Below are positions 28,641 to 37,589 of a stretch of 64,000 nucleotides of DNA, piece by piece (position 1 is the stretch's first letter; each line of letters begins with the position of its first letter). Where the stretch lies: contig NZ_CP034689.1 in assembly GCF_003994415.1 (NCBI RefSeq), positions 1-64,000 of the forward strand, read 5' to 3'. A model generated the notes under the pieces. It saw only the letters and a program-made list of their open reading frames with translations. It did no database searches and was not told where the DNA came from. This DNA is from Achromobacter spanius (GTDB lineage Bacteria; Pseudomonadota; Gammaproteobacteria; Burkholderiales; Burkholderiaceae_B). The position numbers and the translations under genes are program-made.

Positions 28641-28841
28641 GGCAGTCCGGAGCGAAGGCTCCGGACCGCAATCGTTGACCCGCTCCCCACCAGCCGCCGC
28701 CCCGCCGTGCGCCACCAGAACGCGCCCCGCCGAGCGTCCCAAGACGCCACCATCCCCCCGTCAAAAATCCCCGCACCCCTCCCAAAAAAACCGCAAAATC
28801 CGCAAATCCACCAAAGCTACATTGCCCTCCAAGGAGCAAGC

Positions 28842-29675
28842 ATGAAGCCCGAAACCCGAACCCTGTACACCGAACGCCTGGACCCTGTCCTGCGTTGGCT
28901 TGCCGCCCACCCTGACGCCGACCCCGATCTGCACCAGCTGGCCGACCTGGCTTGCCTGTCGCCGTATCACTTTCACCGGGTCTACCGCGCCATGATCGGC
29001 GAAACGGTCAACGCCACCGTCCAGCGCCTCCGCATGCATCGTGCCGCGGCGGCATTGGCGGATTCGCAGGCCTCGCTCAGGGATGTTGCACAACGCGCCG
29101 GCTACGACTCCGACGCTGCGTTCAACCGGGCCTTCGGTGCTTTATTCGGCATCCCGCCGGGCCGGTATCGCGCCGCGCGCTCCCTACCCCTAGCCTCCCA
29201 GGAGATTGCCATGTACCCCATCGTCATCGAAAACTTTCCCGGCGCCACCTTGGCCGTCCTGCCCCACCAAGGCAGCTACCAAGACATCGGACCCGTCTTC
29301 ACCCGCGCCTTCCTGCTTGCCTTGGGCCGTGGCATTGCCAACCCCGAGTCCACCGGCTTCGGCATCTACTTTGACGATCCCGAACAAGTGCCAGCCAGCC
29401 AACTGCGTTCCCTGGCCGGCATGGTCGTCCAACCCGACGCCGACCTCGGCGACGAACTCGAACGCTTCGACATCCCCGCCACCCGCTGCGCCATCCTCAC
29501 CTACACCGGCCCCTACAACGAAATGGCCAAGCCCTACCAATGGATGTTCTCGGAATGGCTGCCCGCCAGCGGCTTGGTTCCCGCCGACATCCCCATGTTC
29601 GAGCAATACCTCAACGACCCTCGCACCACCCCGCCCGCCCAGCTGCAAACCCGCATCTGCCTGCCGCTGAAATAG
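28842..29675 (+). CDS. AraC-family regulator with GyrI-like effector domain
   Basis: This 277-residue protein starts at 28842 after an AAGGAGCAAGC ribosome site. It has an N-terminal AraC HTH (LADLACLSPYHFHRVYRAMI and LRDVAQRAGYDSDAAFNRAF, about 25-110) and a C-terminal GyrI/SbmC-like small-molecule-binding domain (about 125-277) with DIPATRCAILTYTGPYNEM. This Rob-like layout senses lipophilic or drug-like molecules in other species. No obvious target operon is adjacent. Confidence 0.9.
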   Translation: MKPETRTLYTERLDPVLRWLAAHPDADPDLHQLADLACLSPYHFHRVYRAMIGETVNATVQRLRMHRAAAALADSQASLRDVAQRAGYDSDAAFNRAFGALFGIPPGRYRAARSLPLASQEIAMYPIVIENFPGATLAVLPHQGSYQDIGPVFTRAFLLALGRGIANPESTGFGIYFDDPEQVPASQLRSLAGMVVQPDADLGDELERFDIPATRCAILTYTGPYNEMAKPYQWMFSEWLPASGLVPADIPMFEQYLNDPRTTPPAQLQTRICLPLK

Positions 29676-29684
29676 CACCCCACG

Positions 29685-30581
29685 CTACCCCAGCACGCCC
29701 GCCAGGTACTGCCTGAGCCAGGCGTGCGCGGGGTCGTCCTGATAGCGCTCGTGCCAGTACAGCGACACCGCAATCGGCGGCAAGGTCAGCGGCACCTTCT
29801 GCGTCACGATGCGCGCCGCGCCCGCCATCGCCCGTGCAATGCTTGCCGGCATCGTCGCAATCAGATCCGACCCTTCCACAATGAACGGGCAAACCAGATA
29901 ACTGGACAGCGTCGCCACGATCTTGCGGCTGCGATTCTGCCCCAACAGGATGCGGTCAATCGCCGTACTGAAATAGCGCGTATGCGCCGCCAGATCCAGA
30001 TGGCCATAGCGCAGGTACGCATCCAGATTCCAACGCTTGCGCAAACACGGATGGCCTTCCCGCACGATGCACACCGCAGGCTCTTGATACAAGAACCGCG
30101 TGCGCAGATCCGGCGCCGGGTCCGGGAAATAGCCCGCAATCAACTCCACATGATTCGTGTCCAGCATGCTCAAGCCATGCTGCGGCCGCGCCGGCACGAT
30201 CTGCAACTGGAAATGCGGCGCATCCACCGCCAGGCGCGGAATCAGCTTCGGCAGCAAGGTGTATTGAACATAGTCCGTCGCATACAGCGACAGCGTGCGT
30301 GACGAATGCGCCGGGTCGAATGCATCGCGCGTGCGCGTTGCGCGATGCCAGCTTTCCAGCAAAGGCTTGAAGTTCTGATGCAGCTCCATCGCGCGCGGCG
30401 TCGGCTGCCACGTGCCGCCCTCGCGCACCAACAAGGGGTCGCCAAACAAATGACGCAGCCGGTTCATCGCCGCGCTCATCGCAGGCTGGCTGATGTTCAG
30501 CGTCTCGGCCGCGCGCGACACGTTGCGGCACGCCATCAAGGCGTCGAAATGCATCAGCAGATTCAAGTCCGGATTTTTCAC
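29685..30581 (-). CDS. LysR-family transcriptional regulator
   Basis: This is a 298-residue regulator from the GTG at 30581, which gives the usual family N-terminus (KNPDLNLLMHFDALMAC). ATG starts further upstream (30638, 30710) would add unconserved residues. HTH: NVSRAAETLNISQPAMSAAM with NRLRHLFGDPLLVREGG; the effector domain follows. It is divergent from the Bug-protein/HyuAB operon and is probably its regulator (inference). The start assignment is uncertain. Confidence 0.85.
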   Translation of the reverse strand: MKNPDLNLLMHFDALMACRNVSRAAETLNISQPAMSAAMNRLRHLFGDPLLVREGGTWQPTPRAMELHQNFKPLLESWHRATRTRDAFDPAHSSRTLSLYATDYVQYTLLPKLIPRLAVDAPHFQLQIVPARPQHGLSMLDTNHVELIAGYFPDPAPDLRTRFLYQEPAVCIVREGHPCLRKRWNLDAYLRYGHLDLAAHTRYFSTAIDRILLGQNRSRKIVATLSSYLVCPFIVEGSDLIATMPASIARAMAGAARIVTQKVPLTLPPIAVSLYWHERYQDDPAHAWLRQYLAGVLG

Positions 30582-30740
30582 GGCCGCGCACCTATAAATG
30601 GCATCTATACAAATATAAACCTGTAGGACTGCTGTCATCGAAGTCAGAAGCCTAGGATGGCCCTGTTGTTGCAGCGAACCAGGACCGGACACGCATGATC
30701 CGGCCACCACGAAGTTCTATCAACAAGGGGAAACCAAGCC

Positions 30741-31721
30741 ATGAACCAAGGGCTGATACGCAGTTGCTTCCGCATTGCCGCCGGGGTCGCGTTGTTTGCC
30801 GCCGCCGGCACCGCCACCGCCGCGTGGCCGGACAAGGTGATCCGCATCGTCGTGCCGTTTGCCGCGGGTGGGTCCACCGACCTCATCGCTCGAAAGATCG
30901 CCGAGGGACTGGGCCAGCGCCTGTCCGCCAACGTCATCGTCGAAAACCGGCCCGGCGCCGGCGGCACCGTGGGCACCGAATACGTGGCCCGCCAACCGGC
31001 CGACGGCTACACCATGCTGATGGGTTCGGTCAGCACGCACGGTAGTGCCCCGTGCATCTATTCCAAGCTGCCCTACGACGCCGTCAAGGACTTCACGCCA
31101 CTGACCGTGGTGGCCACCATTCCCAACGTGATGTCGGTGAACCAATCGGTGCCCGCCAACAGCTTGAAGGAGTTCGTGGCGCTGCTGAAAAAAGAACCCG
31201 AAAAATACTCCTTCGCCTCCAACGGCCAGGGCACGTCCAACCACCTGGCGGCCGAACTGTTCAAGTCCACCGCGGGCGTCTCCATGGTGCACGTGCCGTA
31301 TCGCGGCTCAGGCCCCGCGCTCATCGATCTGGTGGGCGGCCAGGTCAACATGATGATGGACGTGGTGATGACGTCATACCCCTACATCAAGGACGGCAAG
31401 ATCAAGGCGCTGGCCGTGACCTCGCCCGAACGCTCGTCGCTGTTGCCCGATGTGCCCACCGTCGCGGAATCCGGCTACCCCGGCTACGAGGCCATGGTGT
31501 GGTTCGGCATGCTGGCCCCCGCCAACATGCCCGAGCCGCTGCGCCAGCAGCTCACCGACGGCCTGGTGCAGACCCTGCACGCACCCGCCATGAAGACGTA
31601 TCTGGAACAACAGGGCGCGCAGGTGTCCGACGTGGCGGGGCCCGCCTTCGGCGCAATGATCAAAAGCGAGATCAGCAAATGGTGCGGGGTGGTCAAGCAA
31701 GCCGGCATCCGCCTGGACTGA
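30741..31721 (+). CDS. Bug-family tripartite tricarboxylate transporter receptor
   Basis: This periplasmic binding protein (326 residues) is from the large family amplified in Bordetella and Achromobacter. It has a signal peptide (about 1-28, ending TATAAWPDK), then VIRIVVPFAAGGSTDLIAR, NRPGAGGTVGTEYVARQPAD and GQVNMMMDVVMTSYPYIKDG. Such orphan receptors bind carboxylates and other small acids. It precedes hyuA and hyuB, so the ligand may be a hydantoin or oxoproline-like compound (inference). Confidence 0.92.
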   Translation: MNQGLIRSCFRIAAGVALFAAAGTATAAWPDKVIRIVVPFAAGGSTDLIARKIAEGLGQRLSANVIVENRPGAGGTVGTEYVARQPADGYTMLMGSVSTHGSAPCIYSKLPYDAVKDFTPLTVVATIPNVMSVNQSVPANSLKEFVALLKKEPEKYSFASNGQGTSNHLAAELFKSTAGVSMVHVPYRGSGPALIDLVGGQVNMMMDVVMTSYPYIKDGKIKALAVTSPERSSLLPDVPTVAESGYPGYEAMVWFGMLAPANMPEPLRQQLTDGLVQTLHAPAMKTYLEQQGAQVSDVAGPAFGAMIKSEISKWCGVVKQAGIRLD

Positions 31722-31758
31722 TCTGACCTGGCTGCACACCTTCTTTGGAACACACGAT

Positions 31759-33822
31759 ATGTATCGCATAGGGATAGACGTCGGCGGCACGTTCACCGAC
31801 TTCACGATGATCGACGAGGACGCGGGTGTGGTGCACTTTCACAAAGTGCCCTCTACCCCGCACGACCCGTCCGAGGCCATTGCCACCGGCATCGGGCAGA
31901 TGCTGGCGGACCACGACGTGGCGCCGTCGCAGGTGTCGCACGTGGGGCATGGCACCACGGTTGCCACCAACCTGATCATCGAACGCAAGGGCGCGCGCGT
32001 TGGCCTGATCACCACGCGCGGCTTTCGCGACGTGCTGGAGATTGGCCGGCAGACGCGGCCCCACCTGTACGATTACAGCGTCGGCAAGCCGCCCGTGGCC
32101 GTGCCGCGCGAGTTCCGCATTGAAGTGAGCGAGCGCGTGAGCGCGTCGGGAGACGTGCTCACGCCGCTGGATGAAGCCCAGGTGCGGGACGCCGCGCGGC
32201 AATTCGCGCAAGCCGGCATCGAAGCCGTCACCATCTGCTTTCTGCATGCCTACCGCAACGCCGCGCACGAACGCCGCGCCGCGCAGATCGTGGCCGAGCT
32301 CATGCCCGACGCCTACATCAGCATGTCGTCCGATGTGCTGCCCGAATTTCGTGAATACGAACGCCTGTCCACCACGGTGCTGAACGCGGCGGTGGGGCCG
32401 AAGATGGCGCGCTATCTGGAACGCTTCCTGCAACGGGTGCGCGACCTGGACATCAGCCACGAGCCGCACACCATCCATTCCAACGGCGGCCTGATGTCGA
32501 TCGGCACCGTGCGCCAATACCCCGTGCGCACCTGCCTGTCGGGGCCGGCGGCTGGGGTGGTGGGCGCGGCGGCGGTGGGGCGCGCCATCGGCAGCCTGAA
32601 CCTGGTCACCTTCGACGTGGGCGGCACCAGCACCGACGTGTCGCTGGTGTGCGACGGGCGTCCGCTGTTTACTTCCCATCGGCAAGTGGCGGGCTACCCC
32701 GTGAAGACGCCCATGGTCGACATCCATGTGATCGGCGCGGGCGGCGGCAGCATCGCCTGGCTGGACGACGCCGGCGCCTTGAAGGTGGGGCCGCACAGCG
32801 CGGGCGCGGTGCCGGGGCCGGTGGGCTATGGCCGTGGCGGGCAGGAACCCACCATTACCGATGCCGAAATCGCGTTGCAACGCTTGAATCCCGTCGCATT
32901 GCTGAACGGACGCATGCCGGTACACGCCCAAGCCGCGCGCGACGTGATCGAGCAGCGCGTGGCGCAGCCGCTGGGCCTGGACATGGAAGCGGCGGCCGAA
33001 GGCATCCTGCGCATTGCAGCGGCCAACATGAGCCGCGCCATCCGCGCGGTATCCACCGAACGCGGCTACGACCTGTCCTGCTTCGCGCTCTACGCCTATG
33101 GTGGCGCGGGGCCGCTGCACGCGGTGGAAGTGGCCGAGGAATGCGGCATCCCCATCGTCATCGTGCCGCAGGAGCCGGGCACCATGTGTGCGCGCGGCAT
33201 CTTGCTCAGCGACATCTCGTTCGACTTCGTGCAAAGCGAAATCTCGGTGGCGTCGTCAGACACCTGGCCCGCCATCGCCGCCCTTTTCGAAGGCTTGCGC
33301 ACGCAGGCCGACGACTGGCTTGCAGCAGAGCGTGTGGACCCGGCGCTGCGCGTGTGCCAAGGCGCCATCGACGCGCGTTACGAGGGCCAGAATTTTGAAG
33401 TGCAGGTCAGCCTGGACGGTGTCGACATGGGCGCGGGCGGCTACGCCGAATTCGCACGCCGCTTTGCCGAGGCGCACGAACGCGAATACGGCTACACGGT
33501 GGATGACCGCAAAGTGCAGATCATCAATTGCCGCATGCAGGCCGTGGGCCAGGTGGTGAAGGCGCCGCTTGCGCCGCGCTACGTCGGCGGCGAGCTTGAA
33601 GACGCCAGCCTGGGGCGGCGCAAGGCCTACTTCGGCGCGGTGCACGGCTGGAAGGAAACGCCCGTGTACGACCGCGACCGTGTGCCGACCGGCGCATGCT
33701 TCACCGGCCCTGCCCTGCTTGAGGAAATGAGCTCGACCACGGTGGTGGGCGTGGGCCATGCGGCCAGCGTGGACGAGTACGGCAACCTGATCATCCGTTT
33801 GCAAGGAGGCTTGCATGACTAA
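31759..33822 (+). CDS. hyuA: Hydantoinase/oxoprolinase subunit A
   Basis: This is the ATP-dependent hydantoinase/5-oxoprolinase A subunit, 687 residues. YRIGIDVGGTFTDFTMIDED and VGHGTTVATNLIIERKGAR are the N-terminal ASKHA-type motifs, and LVTFDVGGTSTDVSLVCDG is the second phosphate-binding segment. With HyuB it opens a five-membered cyclic amide using ATP. The gene overlaps hyuB by 8 bp. Confidence 0.92.
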   Translation: MYRIGIDVGGTFTDFTMIDEDAGVVHFHKVPSTPHDPSEAIATGIGQMLADHDVAPSQVSHVGHGTTVATNLIIERKGARVGLITTRGFRDVLEIGRQTRPHLYDYSVGKPPVAVPREFRIEVSERVSASGDVLTPLDEAQVRDAARQFAQAGIEAVTICFLHAYRNAAHERRAAQIVAELMPDAYISMSSDVLPEFREYERLSTTVLNAAVGPKMARYLERFLQRVRDLDISHEPHTIHSNGGLMSIGTVRQYPVRTCLSGPAAGVVGAAAVGRAIGSLNLVTFDVGGTSTDVSLVCDGRPLFTSHRQVAGYPVKTPMVDIHVIGAGGGSIAWLDDAGALKVGPHSAGAVPGPVGYGRGGQEPTITDAEIALQRLNPVALLNGRMPVHAQAARDVIEQRVAQPLGLDMEAAAEGILRIAAANMSRAIRAVSTERGYDLSCFALYAYGGAGPLHAVEVAEECGIPIVIVPQEPGTMCARGILLSDISFDFVQSEISVASSDTWPAIAALFEGLRTQADDWLAAERVDPALRVCQGAIDARYEGQNFEVQVSLDGVDMGAGGYAEFARRFAEAHEREYGYTVDDRKVQIINCRMQAVGQVVKAPLAPRYVGGELEDASLGRRKAYFGAVHGWKETPVYDRDRVPTGACFTGPALLEEMSSTTVVGVGHAASVDEYGNLIIRLQGGLHD

Positions 33823-35578
33823 GCCCGAAGACGCCAAGACCGACAATGCCAACGCCGCGGTGACGCTGGCTGACCCCATCGGCATGGAGGTGTTCTGCAA
33901 CCGCCTGCTGTCCATTACCGAGGACATGAACAACACGCTGGTGCGCGCCTCGTTCTCCACCAACATCAAGGAACGCAAGGACTGCTCCGTGGCCTTGTTC
34001 GACGCGGCCGGCAGGCTGGTGGCGCAAGGCACGCAGATACCGTTGCACCTGGGTTCGCTGGACGGGGCCATGGGCGCGATTTTGCGCACCTACGCCGTGG
34101 ATGACATCCGCGAGGGCGACGTGTTCATCTGCAACGACCCCTATCTGGCCGATGGCAGCCACCTGCCCGACATCAACATCGTCACCCCCGTGTTCTGGGA
34201 CGGCGTGCTGCGCTTCTTCGCCGCCAACATCGCACACCATTCAGACGTGGGTGGAGCGGTGCCCGGGTCCATCGCGGGCGGCTTGAAGTCGATATTCGAA
34301 GAAGGCATCCGCATCCCCGCCTGCCGCATCGCGCGCCACGGCCAGAACGACGAAGACATGCTGCGCCTGATCTGCGCCAACACCCGCGACCCGGAAGAGC
34401 GCGTGCTGGACCTGCGTGTGCAAATGGCCACCAACCGTCGTGGCGCGGCCGCCGTGCAAGGCCTGATCCGCCAGATGGGTCTGGACGCCGTGCTGCGTTC
34501 GGTGGACGACGTCATCGCCTACACGCGCCGCCGCCTGCTCAACCGCATCGCCGAACTGCAGGCCGGCAGCTATACCTTTCGCAGCGACCTGGACGACGAC
34601 GGCATGGGCGGGGATCCCGTGCCCATCCAGGTGACGCTGACCGTCAGCCACGACAAGCTGCACTTTGATTTTGCAGGCTCCGGCAAGCAGGCGCGCGGCG
34701 CGATGAACCTGCCGATCAATGCCTTGCGCGCCTGCGTGTACTACGCCGTGAAGGCGCTGCTGGACCCGGACCTTGCGCCCAACGCCGGCTTGTTCGACCC
34801 CATCACGTTGTCGGCCCCGGTGGGCACCATCACCAACCCCGAACACCCGGCCGCCGTGGGCGCGCGGTCGATCACCGCGCAGAAAGTCGCGGGTGCGATC
34901 TTCGGCGCCTTCCGTGGCCTGCTGCCGCCGGAAAAGACCATGGCGTCCAGCAATGACTGCTGCCCCGCCATCGTGTTTTCAGGCCGCTGGCGCGAGCGCG
35001 CGGGCCACTTCGTGTACTTGGAAACCTTGGGCGGCGGCGCGGGTGCGCGCTTCGATGCGGACGGCATGGACGCCGTGCACGTGCACATGACCAACACCTC
35101 GAACCTGCCCGTGGAAGCGCTGGAAAACGAATACCCCTTGCTGATGGACGAGTACGCCATGATCCAGGACTCGGGCGGCCCCGGCCGCACGCGCGGTGGC
35201 ATGGCGATTGCCAAGCAGATTCGTGCCGTAGGCCCAGGCATCGTGTTCTCGGCGCGTTCGGATAGCCATACGGTGGGCGTGGCGGTGGGCGTGGACGGCG
35301 GTGGCGACGGGCGGCGCGCTCGGTTGGTGCGCAACTTCGGCACGCCGCAAGAGGAAGAACTGTTTTCCAAGACCGCCAACATTGCGCTGGCGGCCGGCGA
35401 AAGCGTGCGTATCGAAACGCCCGGCGGTGGCGGCTTTGGTCCGCCCGCCGAACGCGCTCAGGCACGCATCGCGCAGGACCTGGCCGACGGCAAGATCAGC
35501 GTGGATGCGGCACGCGCGGCCTACGGCATGCGAGGCGTGCGCGCGACCGAAGGCTTGGGGGCTGCTACCCCACGTTGA
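33815..35578 (+). CDS. hyuB: Hydantoinase/oxoprolinase subunit B
   Basis: This is the B subunit, 587 residues. RLLSITEDMNNTLVRASFST and ERKDCSVALFDAAGRLVAQG are family signatures, followed by CNDPYLADGSHLPDINIVTP and GGPGRTRGGMAI. It acts together with HyuA on a cyclic amide. The last codons overlap the convergent GntR gene by 14 bp, so the two transcripts must run into each other. Confidence 0.92.
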   Translation: MTKPEDAKTDNANAAVTLADPIGMEVFCNRLLSITEDMNNTLVRASFSTNIKERKDCSVALFDAAGRLVAQGTQIPLHLGSLDGAMGAILRTYAVDDIREGDVFICNDPYLADGSHLPDINIVTPVFWDGVLRFFAANIAHHSDVGGAVPGSIAGGLKSIFEEGIRIPACRIARHGQNDEDMLRLICANTRDPEERVLDLRVQMATNRRGAAAVQGLIRQMGLDAVLRSVDDVIAYTRRRLLNRIAELQAGSYTFRSDLDDDGMGGDPVPIQVTLTVSHDKLHFDFAGSGKQARGAMNLPINALRACVYYAVKALLDPDLAPNAGLFDPITLSAPVGTITNPEHPAAVGARSITAQKVAGAIFGAFRGLLPPEKTMASSNDCCPAIVFSGRWRERAGHFVYLETLGGGAGARFDADGMDAVHVHMTNTSNLPVEALENEYPLLMDEYAMIQDSGGPGRTRGGMAIAKQIRAVGPGIVFSARSDSHTVGVAVGVDGGGDGRRARLVRNFGTPQEEELFSKTANIALAAGESVRIETPGGGGFGPPAERAQARIAQDLADGKISVDAARAAYGMRGVRATEGLGAATPR

Positions 35579-36368
35579 GCGTCATGGAGTACTTCATCTT
35601 GTCGTGCGGGAAGGTGGTGATGGTGGCCAGCAGCAGCAAGCCGCCATCGCCGTAGTAGCGGCGGGTGATGACGAAGCCCGCCGTCTTGGGTTCCACCTTG
35701 AGCTGCTTGGCGATGGTGGCGTTGATGGGCGTGGCCGAGAACTCCTGGTTGACCTCGGTGATGCGGTCGCCGAAATGGTCTTCGATCAGGCGCAGCAGCG
35801 AAATGCGCGATTTGACGTCCACGCGCACGTCCGAATGCTCGGGGTCCGCGTAGATCAGCGTGCTGGCGGCGGCGGTGCCCTGGTCGTCCAGCGTTTTGAT
35901 GGAGTTGATATGCAGCCAGGACTTGTCGGCGGGGCAGCCCAAGGCTTCGGCCAGCCGCTTGGGCAGCTTGATGGTGCGCACGTCCTGCACCAGCAGGGCG
36001 GCATTGCGCGCGTATTGGAGCAAGTCGGGAAATTGCGAGATGCGCTGCGTGAAGCGCGTGCTGGCGCGGGCCGTTTCAACGCGGGTGCCCACGCCGGGGC
36101 GGCGCGACACCATGCCCGCCACGGTCAGCATGCGTATGGCTTCACGGATGGTGTGGCGGCTGGCGTCGAACTGGTCGCAAAGTTCGTGTTCGGTGGGCAG
36201 CAGGGTCATCACGGGATAGCGGCCGGCGCTGATGTCCTGCGACAAGGTTTGAAAAATGCTCTTGTAGCGGGGGCCGCCGGCGTCTACGTCCGGCACTTGC
36301 GATTCGGGCTTGCCACGCGCTTGCCGTGCTCCGCCGGGGCCGGTTGCGCGCTCGGAGGATCGGGTCAT
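35565..36368 (-). CDS. GntR-family regulator (UTRA/HutC type)
   Basis: This 267-residue regulator starts at the ATG at 36368 with AAGGAG ribosome site; longer frames upstream run into the operator region. A Ser/Arg/Gly-rich leader (1-35) precedes the GntR HTH (SAGRYPVMTLLPTEHELCDQ and SRHTIREAIRMLTVAGMVS). A UTRA ligand domain follows (about 115-265). It is divergent from cluster B and the shared intergenic region carries repeated TGTMCGGACA-like sites, so it probably represses both itself and cluster B until ligand binds (inference). Confidence 0.9.
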   Translation of the reverse strand: MTRSSERATGPGGARQARGKPESQVPDVDAGGPRYKSIFQTLSQDISAGRYPVMTLLPTEHELCDQFDASRHTIREAIRMLTVAGMVSRRPGVGTRVETARASTRFTQRISQFPDLLQYARNAALLVQDVRTIKLPKRLAEALGCPADKSWLHINSIKTLDDQGTAAASTLIYADPEHSDVRVDVKSRISLLRLIEDHFGDRITEVNQEFSATPINATIAKQLKVEPKTAGFVITRRYYGDGGLLLLATITTFPHDKMKYSMTLNVG

Positions 36369-36397
36369 GGGGAGGCTCCTTGAATTGTTATATGGGG

Positions 36398-36476
36398 TTT
36401 GTACGGACAATAACCCGATTGACAACGATGTCCGGTCGGATTCATTATTTGTCCGGACATTCATGTACGGACAAAG
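36398..36476. promoter_or_regulatory. Array of GntR operator-like sites
   Basis: Three close copies of a TGT-[AC]-CGGACA word lie in the divergent promoter region: TTTGTACGGACAATA (36398-36412), TTTGTCCGGACAT (36448-36460) and ATGTACGGACAAAG (36463-36476). A fourth, partial site (TGTCCGGTCGGA) is near 36430. The middle site is an almost perfect palindrome. Spacing and location fit binding by the adjacent GntR protein. Confidence 0.75.
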
Positions 36477-36501
36477 TGTACCAACAAATCGGGGGTTTCT
36501 C

Positions 36502-37533
36502 ATGAGCAAGGTACTTGCAGTACTCGCAGCGGCAACCGTGGCCGCAGGGCTCAGCGCCAACGCCATGGCGCAGCAGAAGTTGGTGGTGGCAGGTTATGGC
36601 GGCTCGTTCGAAGACATCATGCGCAAGGACATCTTCCCGCCCTTCGCCAAGCAGCACGGCGTTGAGCTGGACTATGTTGCCGGCAATTCCACCAACACGG
36701 TGGCGCGCCTGCAGGCGCAGAAAAGCAATCAGCAGATCGACGTGGCCATCATTGATGACGGCCCCATGTATCAAGCCATCGCGCTGGGCTTTTGCGCACC
36801 CATCAAGGGCCTGCCCGCCGACGACCTCTACAGCACCGCGCGCTACAAGGACGACAAGGCTGTGGCCATCGGCATCGTGGCCACCGGCATCATGTACAAC
36901 AAGAAGGCTTTCGAAGAGAAGAAGTGGGCCCCGCCCACGTCGTGGAAAGACCTGAAAGACCCGAAGTACAAGAAGCTGTTGGTGGTGCCGCCGCTGAACA
37001 ATACCTACGGCCTGCACGCCGTGGTGGAATACGCCCGCGAAGGCGGTGGCGGTGAAAAGAATATCGACCCCGGCTTCACCACCTTCAAGAAGGAAATCGG
37101 CCCCAACGTGCTGGTCTACGAGCCGTCGCCGGGCAAGATGACCGAGCTGTTCTCCAGCGGTCAGGCGCTGATCTCCGTGTGGGGCAGTGGCCGCGCCAAG
37201 TCCTTCGCCGACACCGGCTTCCCGGTGGGCTTCGTGTACCCGCAAGAAGGCGCCTACGCCTTGCTGTCGTCCGTGTGCCCGGTGGCCAAGCCCAACGCCA
37301 ACCCCGCCGCCCAGGCCTTCGTGCAATACCTGGTGTCGCCCGAAGTGCAGGAAAAACTGGCCTCCGCCTATGGCTACGGCCCGGTCAACAAGAAGGCCAA
37401 GGCGGTTGACGACCCGCGCGTGCCGCTGCCGATCGGCAAGCGCGCCGATGACCTGATCGTGATTGATTGGGACACCGTCAACCAGAACCGCGACGAATGG
37501 AACAAGCGCTGGACGCGGGAAGTCGAGCGCTAA
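36502..37533 (+). CDS. PotD-like ABC transporter substrate-binding protein (cluster B)
   Basis: This periplasmic binding protein has 343 residues from the ATG at 36502. The signal peptide is about 1-23 (ending SANAMAQQ). VAGYGGSFEDIMRKDIFPPF, EKKWAPPTSWKDLKDPKYKK and YEPSPGKMTELFSSGQALIS are PotD/AfuA-like. It parallels the cluster A binding protein but is first, not last, in its operon. A GC-rich hairpin follows before the ATPase gene. Confidence 0.9.
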   Translation: MSKVLAVLAAATVAAGLSANAMAQQKLVVAGYGGSFEDIMRKDIFPPFAKQHGVELDYVAGNSTNTVARLQAQKSNQQIDVAIIDDGPMYQAIALGFCAPIKGLPADDLYSTARYKDDKAVAIGIVATGIMYNKKAFEEKKWAPPTSWKDLKDPKYKKLLVVPPLNNTYGLHAVVEYAREGGGGEKNIDPGFTTFKKEIGPNVLVYEPSPGKMTELFSSGQALISVWGSGRAKSFADTGFPVGFVYPQEGAYALLSSVCPVAKPNANPAAQAFVQYLVSPEVQEKLASAYGYGPVNKKAKAVDDPRVPLPIGKRADDLIVIDWDTVNQNRDEWNKRWTREVER

Positions 37534-37556
37534 GGCGCAGCCGGTAGTGCAATACG

Positions 37557-37577
37557 GGGCGGCGCGGCGCGCCGCCC
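37557..37577 (+). terminator. Intercistronic hairpin after the cluster B binding-protein gene
   Basis: GGGCGGCGCG and CGCGCCGCCC can pair, with the inner pairs melting to give a loop; no T-run follows. It sits just after the binding-protein gene, as at 10547-10572, and probably stabilises the upstream mRNA. Confidence 0.5.
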
Positions 37578-37589
37578 ACGGGAGCCTTC

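Larger units (their letters stand above)
27300..28670 (-). mobile_element. IS110-type insertion sequence (approximate limits)
   Basis: An intact IS110-family transposase gene lies between two structured, gene-free flanks. IS110 elements lack clear terminal inverted repeats and usually make no target duplication, so the ends cannot be fixed by eye. The limits given are estimates from where the structured noncoding DNA fades. The element sits between cluster A and an AraC-type regulator gene and breaks no recognisable gene. Confidence 0.5.
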
